Made by a program: the position numbers and the translations under genes. Shown one piece after another: positions 57,251-64,000 of a stretch of 64,000 nt of DNA. Below the pieces are notes generated by a model that had not been told where the DNA came from, did no database searches, and saw only the letters and a program-made list of their open reading frames with translations. Position 1 is the stretch's first letter. Each line of letters starts with the position of its first letter. This DNA comes from Siphonodentalium dalli (lineage: Eukaryota > Mollusca > Scaphopoda > Gadilida > Siphonodentaliidae): contig CP136068.1 of assembly GCA_032622095.1 (NCBI GenBank), positions 151,119,151 to 151,183,150 on the forward strand, given 5' to 3'.

Positions 57251-58327
57251 TCAGCCATTTTGGATATCATCCGGATCAATCATATTTAATCCGGGCTGCC
57301 GTTCATACCAATGAACGAATGTTAACTCACTCATGTCAGGTTTCACTCCCCCAAGTGTACATTTCTGAAGTATCTTTACATACTTTTTATAAAGTCTGTT
57401 ATAGGCTGAGCTACTGGTAGCGTACTCATACTTCCGATCGGTCTGCAACAACCACGACATTCGAACACCATCCGTGTCACCCAATGACTCAGCCCTATAG
57501 CATTTTGGGATAGAATCTACGTGACTCCTATTGACCTTTGCATCTGAACGTGTCAAATGGAGGTGCTCGGTTTCTTCTGGCTCTTCTTCATTCTGACCCA
57601 CCTCATCCGAACACGTGATCATCGCTGTAGAAGCGACAGACTCACCACGTACATCCATATTCAATTCACTGCCAGCCACAATGACTGGCTCCGTTTGGGT
57701 AGTCGCGACACTACATGTCGATTCATGTATAGTCTGAGTTGATGCTTCCCCTTTTGAGATAGGACCAACGTTCTGTCGACAAGAATCAACGCTATGGTTC
57801 CGCATGGGTAATAAGCATTTAATACAAATATGAGGCCGCCCAGGTATAGTCAAAATCGCCTGTCCGGTACCAAAGTCCAGCACATACGGAATGTGCTCAG
57901 CATCAGCCACACGAATGACGAGTTCACGCACACCATTGTGTACGACACACCCATTGTATTCGGTGCCCATAAATCGGTGCTCGATAACAGTTCCGAAACT
58001 GGAACACATCGACGTCAGTGCCTCCGCCGAAACATAATAGGGTAATCTGTGCACCCGAACTGTAATCACACTCGCGAGGCAATCACAAAAACACAATGTC
58101 AGACGACCAACAGAGAACGGCTCTAATCCAATTAAATTCACAACCGTGTCTCTCTGTGTACACACCACTGTCCATGTATCAGCCTGGCCATCGCGACAAA
58201 GAGCAGAAACACTATTTAGGTCAACTCGCTGAGACAAAGCATTCAACACGATCCGGTGATCACTTGCACCGTCTCCACTTGCCAACAGCTTCAAACTTCT
58301 TCCAATTATTTCACAAGTGTATTCCAT
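57251..58327 (-). CDS. ORF1-like RNA-binding protein, family B
   Basis: 358 codons. It aligns end to end with the family A protein at roughly half identity by eye. The RRM-like core contains VRVHRLPYYVSAEAL, CSSFG and GVRELVIRVAD. The zinc knuckle is C168-x2-C171-x6-H178-x4-C183, two residues longer than in family A. Two TQT motifs (197-199 and 210-212; EASTQT, VATTQT) lie in the linker. The conserved C-terminal domain has LTRSDAKVNRSHV, IPKCYRAE, MSWLL, LYKKYV and WYERQPGLNMIDPDD. No ORF2 follows. An intact frame in a second, diverged family argues that this single protein is what the element needs to encode. Likely role: RNA binding in the retrotransposition particle, with enzymes from elsewhere. 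Confidence 0.9.
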   Translation of the reverse strand: MEYTCEIIGRSLKLLASGDGASDHRIVLNALSQRVDLNSVSALCRDGQADTWTVVCTQRDTVVNLIGLEPFSVGRLTLCFCDCLASVITVRVHRLPYYVSAEALTSMCSSFGTVIEHRFMGTEYNGCVVHNGVRELVIRVADAEHIPYVLDFGTGQAILTIPGRPHICIKCLLPMRNHSVDSCRQNVGPISKGEASTQTIHESTCSVATTQTEPVIVAGSELNMDVRGESVASTAMITCSDEVGQNEEEPEETEHLHLTRSDAKVNRSHVDSIPKCYRAESLGDTDGVRMSWLLQTDRKYEYATSSSAYNRLYKKYVKILQKCTLGGVKPDMSELTFVHWYERQPGLNMIDPDDIQNG

Positions 58328-58487
58328 ATTTCTCCAGATCCAAGTGCAACAATCTTCTCTATGGCATCGACATCAATATATTATCCACATTAATATGATA
58401 TAAACAACTCCAATAGGCTATAAAAGCCGTTACAGTCGCTCCGAAATAAACACGACTTCCACCATTAACGCATCTACCGGAAGTCCA
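58328..58487 (-). promoter_or_regulatory. 5'UTR of family B element with ETS-like site
   Basis: ~160 bp, the same length as in family A. ETS-type core at 58,476-58,484 (plus strand ACCGGAAGT). Just inside is AATGGTGGAAGTCGTGTTT, matching GATGACGGAGGTCGTGTTT of family A. Confidence 0.5.
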
Positions 58488-58512
58488 CCTTAGACCGCTC
58501 GGCCACGCTACC
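58488..58512 (-). pseudogene. tRNA-Leu(AAG), 5' part, mate of 56,327
   Basis: 5' acceptor strand and D arm only, shorter than the 5' parts beside family A because no 14-bp duplication is present. Confidence 0.9.
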
Positions 58513-58963
58513 CGATGAATTAATTTGGCAGCGCATGGTCGTTAAGTCCCGACTGACGGTTTCAGTCCAAACATATAAAACTTGTCGATGCGTCCGCGAC
58601 GCAAATGTATTTTTGTGGACATTAATATATTTTGTGTTCGTTCTGGAGTGAGCGAATGGCGCCAGAAAGGAGAGAGACATGCTGTCCCTTCTTGATGGTC
58701 TACAATTGTGAGCAGAAAGTGCACAATTGTTTCATTTTCCCAAGGAGCAAAAATAGACAAACGGCGAGATTTACATCACCCACTCGGTGGCAGATAGACG
58801 CGCGCAACGGAGTCTGCATTTGCGAGCATCTCGACCAAGATCCTGAGTGAGCAAAATTGGCGAGAAAATAAAGATTCCTGTTGGCCGTTCGTTTGAGGGG
58901 ATGTCACCTTGTTGCCGCGCGGCAGTTGCTTCGAAAAAAACTAAGCAAAAAAGATTTACTTTT

Positions 58964-59045
58964 TGGCAGCGGTGGGATTCGAACCCACGCCTCCGAAGAG
59001 ACTGGTGCCTAAAACCAGCGCCTTAGACCACTCGGCTACGCTACC
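58964..59045 (-). tRNA. tRNA-Leu(UAG), position 9 variant
   Basis: 82 nt. G9 is A, inside box A. Its trailer has the CTAAGC form of the left array. Confidence 0.82.
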
Positions 59046-59657
59046 AGACGATAAGTTTGCAACACACTGTCCCAAAACCATTGAGAAATGATTCCAGACA
59101 GTAATTTACTTACTTCCTTCGTTTCTACGCCCAAATCTTGGACGAGACGTTACTACCATGTTGTGATCTTGTGCCTATTATAAAGCGTTATAAATGCAAA
59201 ATACGCTCTTTTTCGATACCATATAAGGATTCAATCAGGCAGCAACGCTCTTTAATGTTTTTGCCCAATTTCAAAGTCACTCCCACACAGTTGCGCATGG
59301 TTTGCCTGTTTACTTTGATTTTTGTTTTCTTTTGGTGAAGGAAGGGTGGTGTAAACTACCGCATGCACGTACATGTATGCGAGTTTATGCAGCTGAGGTT
59401 CACAGATGGTGATTGATCGATCAGACCAACGTTATCGACAAAGAGCCTCGGGGAATGCACAGTCATTTAAACTGAAAACACAAACTCTTGAGGCTCATTC
59501 GTTTCTCGCGCCTTTTTTTCTTCATACAGGTGAACCACACGTTACGAGTCATAAAGTGGACTTCCTTACTAAATTTGATACGTGCAAGTGAATTACCCAA
59601 TCCGAACAACTCAAATAAGACAGATGCGTCGAGAAAAACCGGGGTACAAAAAGTTGT

Positions 59658-59739
59658 TGGCAGCGGTGGGATTCGAACCCACGCCTCCGAAGAGACTGGT
59701 GCCTTAGACCAGCGCCTTAGACCGCTCGGCCACGCTACC
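59658..59739 (-). tRNA. tRNA-Leu(AAG), C32 type
   Basis: 82-nt consensus gene. Confidence 0.93.
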
Positions 59740-60190
59740 CGATGAATTAATTTGGCAGCGCATGGTCGTTAAGTCCCGACTGACGGTTTCAGTCCAAACG
59801 TATAAAACTTGTCGATGCGTCCGCGACGCAAATGTATTTTTGTGGACATTAATATATTTTGTGATCGTTCTGGAGTGAGCGAATGGCGCCAGAAAGGAGA
59901 GAGACATGCTGTCCCTTCTTGATGGTCTACAATTGTGAGCAGAAAGTGCACAATTGTTTCATTTTCCCAAGGAGCAAAAATAGACAAACGGCGAGATTTA
60001 CATCACCCACTCGGTGGCAGATAGACGCGCGCAACGGAGTCTGCATTTGCGAGCATCTCGACCAAGATCCTGAGTGAGCAAAATTGGCGAGAAAATAAAG
60101 ATTCCTGTTGACCGTTCGTTTGAGGGGATGTCACCTTGTTGCCGCGCGGCAGTTGCTTCGAAAAAAACGAAGCAAAAAAGGTTTACTTTT

Positions 60191-60272
60191 TGGCAGCGGT
60201 GGGATTCGAACCCACGCCTCCGAAGAGACTGGTGCCTAAAACCAGCGCCTTAGACCACTCGGCCACGCTACC
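60191..60272 (-). tRNA. tRNA-Leu(UAG)
   Basis: 82-nt consensus gene. Confidence 0.93.
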
Positions 60273-60884
60273 AGACGATAAGTTTGCAACACACTGTCCC
60301 AAAACCATTGAGACATGATTCCAGACAGTAATTTACTTACTTCCTTCGTTTCTACGCCCAAATCTTGGACGAGACGTTACTACCATGTTGTGATCTTGTG
60401 CCTATTATAAAGCGTTATAAATGCAAAATACGCTCTTTTTCGATAACATATAAGGATTCAATCAGGCAGCAACGCTCTTTAATGTTTTTGCCCAATTTCA
60501 AAGTCACTCCCACACAGTTGCGCATGGTTTGCCTGTTTACTTTGATTTTTGTTTTCTTTTGGTGAAGGAAGGGTGGTGTAAACTACCGCATGCACGTACA
60601 TGTATGCGAGTTTATGCAGCTGAGGTTCACAGATGGTGATTGATCGATCAGACCAACGTTATCGACAAAGAGCCTCGGGGAATGCACAGTCATTTAAACT
60701 GAAAACACAAACTCTTGAGGCTCATTCGTTTCTCGCGCCTTTTTTTCTTCATACAGGTGAACCACACGTTACGAGTCATAAAGTGGACTTCCTTACTAAA
60801 TTTGATACGTGCAAGTGAATTACCCAATCCGAACAACTCAAATAAGACAGATGCGTCGAGAAAAACCGGGGTACAAAAAGTTGT

Positions 60885-60966
60885 TGGCAGCGGTGGGATT
60901 CGAACCCACGCCTCCGAAGAGACTGGTGCCTTAGACCAGCGCCTTAGACCGCTCGGCCACGCTACC
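60885..60966 (-). tRNA. tRNA-Leu(AAG), C32 type
   Basis: 82-nt consensus gene. Confidence 0.93.
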
Positions 60967-61417
60967 CGATGAATTAATTTGGCAGCGCATGGTCGTTAAG
61001 TCCCGACTGACGGTTTCAGTCCAAACGTATAAAACTTGTCGATGCGTCCGCGACGCAAATGTATTTTTGTGGACATTAATATATTTTGTGATCGTTCTGG
61101 AGTGAGCGAATGGCGCCAGAAAGGAGAGAGACATGCTGTCCCTTCTTGATGGTCTACAATTGTGAGCAGAAAGTGCACAATTGTTTCATTTTCCCAAGGA
61201 GCAAAAATAGACAAACGGCGAGATTTACATCACCCACTCGGTGGCAGATAGACGCGCGCAACGGAGTCTGCATTTGCGAGCATCTCGACCAAGATCCTGA
61301 GTGAGCAAAATTGGCGAGAAAATAAAGATTCCTGTTGACCGTTCGTTTGAGGGGATGTCACCTTGTTGCCGCGCGGCAGTTGCTTCGAAAAAAACGAAGC
61401 AAAAAAGATTTACTTTT

Positions 61418-61499
61418 TGGCAGCGGTGGGATTCGAACCCACGCCTCCGAAGAGACTGGTGCCTAAAACCAGCGCCTTAGACCACTCGGCCACGCTACC
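61418..61499 (-). tRNA. tRNA-Leu(UAG)
   Basis: 82-nt consensus gene. Confidence 0.93.
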
Positions 61500-62111
61500 A
61501 GACGATAAGTTTGCAACACACTGTCCCAAAACCATTGAGACATGATTCCAGACAGTAATTTACTTACTTCCTTCGTTTCTACGCCCAAATCTTGGACGAG
61601 ACGTTACTACCATGTTGTGATCTTGTGCCTATTATAAAGCGTTATAAATGCAAAATACGCTCTTTTTCGATAACATATAAGGATTCAATCAGGCAGCAAC
61701 GCTCTTTAATGTTTTTGCCCAATTTCAAAGTCACTCCCACACAGTTGCGCATGGTTTGCCTGTTTACTTTGATTTTTGTTTTCTTTTGGTGAAGGAAGGG
61801 TGGTGTAAACTACCGCATGCACGTACATGTATGCGAGTTTATGCAGCTGAGGTTCACAGATGGTGATTGATCGATCAGACCAACGTTATCGACAAAGAGC
61901 CTCGGGGAATGCACAGTCATTTAAACTGAAAACACAAACTCTTGAGGCTCATTCGTTTCTCGCGCCTTTTTTTCTTCATACAGGTGAACCACACGTTACG
62001 AGTCATAAAGTGGACTTCCTTACTAAATTTGATACGTGCAAGTGAATTACCCAATCCGAACAACTCAAATAAGACAGATGCGTCGAGAAAACCCGGGGTA
62101 CAAAAAGTTGT

Positions 62112-62193
62112 TGGCAGCGGTGGGATTCGAACCCACGCCTCCGAAGAGACTGGTGCCTTAGACCAGCGCCTTAGACCGCTCGGCCACGCTACC
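62112..62193 (-). tRNA. tRNA-Leu(AAG), C32 type
   Basis: 82-nt consensus gene. The trailer variant AAAACCCGGGG on plus is shared with 63,339. Confidence 0.93.
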
Positions 62194-62644
62194 CGATGAA
62201 TTAATTTGGCAGCGCATGGTCGTTAAGTCCCGACTGACGGTTTCAGTCCAAACATATAAAACTTGTCGATGCGTCCGCGACGCAAATGTATTTTTGTGGA
62301 CATTAATATATTTTGTGTTCGTTCTGGAGTGAGCGAATGGCGCCAGAAAGGAGAGAGACATGCTGTCCCTTCTTGATGGTCTACAATTGTGAGCAGAAAG
62401 TGCACAATTGTTTCATTTTCCCAAGGAGCAAAAATAGACAAACGGCGAGATTTACATCACCCACTCGGTGGCAGATAGACGCGCGCAACGGAGTCTGAAT
62501 TTGCGAGCATCTCGACCAAGATCCTGAGTGAGCAAAATTGGCGAGAAAATAAAGATTCCTGTTGACCGTTCGTTTGAGGGGATGTCACCTTGTTGCCGCG
62601 CGGCAGTTGCTTCGAAAAAAACGAAGCAAAAAAGGTTTACTTTT

Positions 62645-62726
62645 TGGCAGCGGTGGGATTCGAACACACGCCTCCGAAGAGACTGGTGCCTAAAACCAGC
62701 GCCTTAGACCACTCGGCCACGCTACC
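62645..62726 (-). tRNA. tRNA-Leu(UAG), T-stem variant
   Basis: 82 nt. G52 is T, breaking the 52-62 pair in box B; shared with 63,872. Confidence 0.78.
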
Positions 62727-63338
62727 AGACGATAAGTTTGCAACACACTGTCCCAAAACCATTGAGACATGATTCCAGACAGTAATTTACTTACTTCCTT
62801 CGTTTCTACGCCCAAATCTTGGACGAGACGTTACTACCATGTTGTGATCTTGTGCCTATTATAAAGCGTTATAAATGCAAAATACGCTCTTTTTCGATAA
62901 CATATAAGGATTCAATCAGGCAGCAACGCTCTTTAATGTTTTTGCCCAATTTCAAAGTCACTCCCACACAGTTGCGCATGGTTTGCCTGTTTACTTTGAT
63001 TTTTGTTTTCTTTTGGTGAAGGAAGGGTGGTGTAAACTACCGCATGCACGTACATGTATGCGAGTTTATGCAGCTGAGGTTCACAGATGGTGATTGATCG
63101 ATCAGACCAACGTTATCGACAAAGAGCCTCGGGGAATGCACAGTCATTTAAACTGAAAACACAAACTCTTGAGGCTCATTCGTTTCTCGCGCCTTTTTTT
63201 CTTCATACAGGTGAACCACACGTTACGAGTCATAAAGTGGACTTCCTTACTAAATTTGATACGTGCAAGTGAATTACCCAATCCGAACAACTCAAATAAG
63301 ACAGATGCGTCGAGAAAACCCGGGGTACAAAAAGTTGT

Positions 63339-63420
63339 TGGCAGCGGTGGGATTCGAACCCACGCCTCCGAAGAGACTGGTGCCTTAGACCAGCGCCTTA
63401 GACCGCTCGGCCACGCTACC
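63339..63420 (-). tRNA. tRNA-Leu(AAG), C32 type
   Basis: 82-nt consensus gene. Confidence 0.93.
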
Positions 63421-63871
63421 CGATGAATTAATTTGGCAGCGCATGGTCGTTAAGTCCCGACTGACGGTTTCAGTCCAAACATATAAAACTTGTCGATGCG
63501 TCCGCGACGCAAATGTATTTTTGTGGACATTAATATATTTTGTGTTCGTTCTGGAGTGAGCGAATGGCGCCAGAAAGGAGAGAGACATGCTGTCCCTTCT
63601 TGATGGTCTACAATTGTGAGCAGAAAGTGCACAATTGTTTCATTTTCCCAAGGAGCAAAAATAGACAAACGGCGAGATTTACATCACCCACTCGGTGGCA
63701 GATAGACGCGCGCAACGGAGTCTGAATTTGCGAGCATCTCGACCAAGATCCTGAGTGAGCAAAATTGGCGAGAAAATAAAGATTCCTGTTGACCGTTCGT
63801 TTGAGGGGATGTCACCTTGTTGCCGCGCGGCAGTTGCTTCGAAAAAAACGCAGCAAAAAAGGTTTACTTTT

Positions 63872-63953
63872 TGGCAGCGGTGGGATTCGAACACACGCCT
63901 CCGAAGAGACTGGTGCCTAAAACCAGCGCCTTAGACCACTCGGCCACGCTACC
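63872..63953 (-). tRNA. tRNA-Leu(UAG), T-stem variant
   Basis: 82 nt with the same G52T as 62,645. The hairpin in its trailer has one mismatch (CGCAGC). Confidence 0.78.
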
Positions 63954-64000
63954 AGACGATAGGTTTGCAACACACTGTCCCAAAACCATTGAGACATGAT

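Larger units (their letters stand above)
56388..58487 (-). mobile_element. ORF1-only non-LTR element (family B) in tRNA-Leu
   Basis: About 2.1 kb, poly(A) tail (T-run broken by one C, 56,386-56,409), one 358-codon ORF, 5' end TGGACTTCCGGT. It shares layout, 5' motif and 3' end (TTCGGGCTCACGG) with family A but is clearly diverged. Target duplication is at most 4 bp (CCTT, 56,384-56,387 and 58,488-58,491). Either the second nick lay elsewhere, or a 13-bp slippage deletion between CCTTAGACC repeats removed the rest. Confidence 0.88.
58513..64000 (-). repeat. Right dimer array, 1,227-bp period
   Basis: UAG genes at 58,964, 60,191, 61,418, 62,645 and 63,872 are exactly 1,227 bp apart, with AAG genes at 59,658 to 63,339 between them. 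Two adjacent dimers share GTATAAAAC and TGATCG spacer variants (59,801 and 61,028), and the last two share GAACACACG in the UAG gene, so copying is between neighbours. The array continues past the window. Confidence 0.95.

Overview
The window looks like animal nuclear DNA, probably from a marine invertebrate. A mollusc is my guess, but nothing here proves it. The evidence is eukaryotic tRNA genes with internal Pol III boxes and T-run terminators, an L1/Tx1-type LINE, TA- and TTAA-flanked DNA transposons, and no bacterial-type operons. No ordinary single-copy host gene was found.

The backbone is a very large tandem array of leucine tRNA genes, all on the minus strand. I count 68 full-length 82-nt copies, 41 with anticodon UAG and 27 with AAG, plus 7 truncated or deleted copies and 4 genes split by retroelements. 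A ~501-bp unit carries the UAG gene and a ~726-bp unit carries the AAG gene; together they form a 1,227-bp dimer. From 1 to 19.2 kb the dimer is mixed with extra 501-bp units and 693-bp recombinant units. From 28.9 to 35.9 kb there is a 2.29-kb higher-order repeat that includes a truncated tRNA pseudogene. From 44 to 47.9 kb and from 53.6 to 64 kb the 1,227-bp dimer repeats almost perfectly.

Four insertions split tRNA-Leu(AAG) genes at the same point and in the same orientation. The first (19,227-28,854) carries a two-ORF LINE: ORF1 with RRM-like and CCHC domains, and ORF2 with AP-endonuclease, reverse transcriptase and CCHC. ORF2 is damaged, and a TTAA-flanked transposon sits in the long downstream region. 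The other three are about 2 kb each (35,928-37,930; its segmental duplicate 40,238-42,240; and 56,388-58,487). They end in poly(A) and code for only one ~360-residue RNA-binding ORF1-like protein with a zinc knuckle, TQT motifs and a conserved C-terminal domain. They belong to two diverged families with the same layout. All the insertions begin with the same ACTTCCGGT motif at their 5' ends.

My reading is that the array is a landing platform for tRNA-Leu-specific non-LTR retrotransposons. The ORF1-only elements resemble the half-L1 type and probably borrow endonuclease and reverse transcriptase from a full LINE. Unequal crossing-over then copies tRNA genes and inserted elements together, as the 4,310-bp tandem duplication shows.

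A fifth insertion, at 47,894-53,608, is a non-autonomous DNA transposon with short inverted ends and a TA target duplication. It holds a dense cluster of GAACC/GGTTC palindromes, two nested palindromic MITEs, and possible captured exons.
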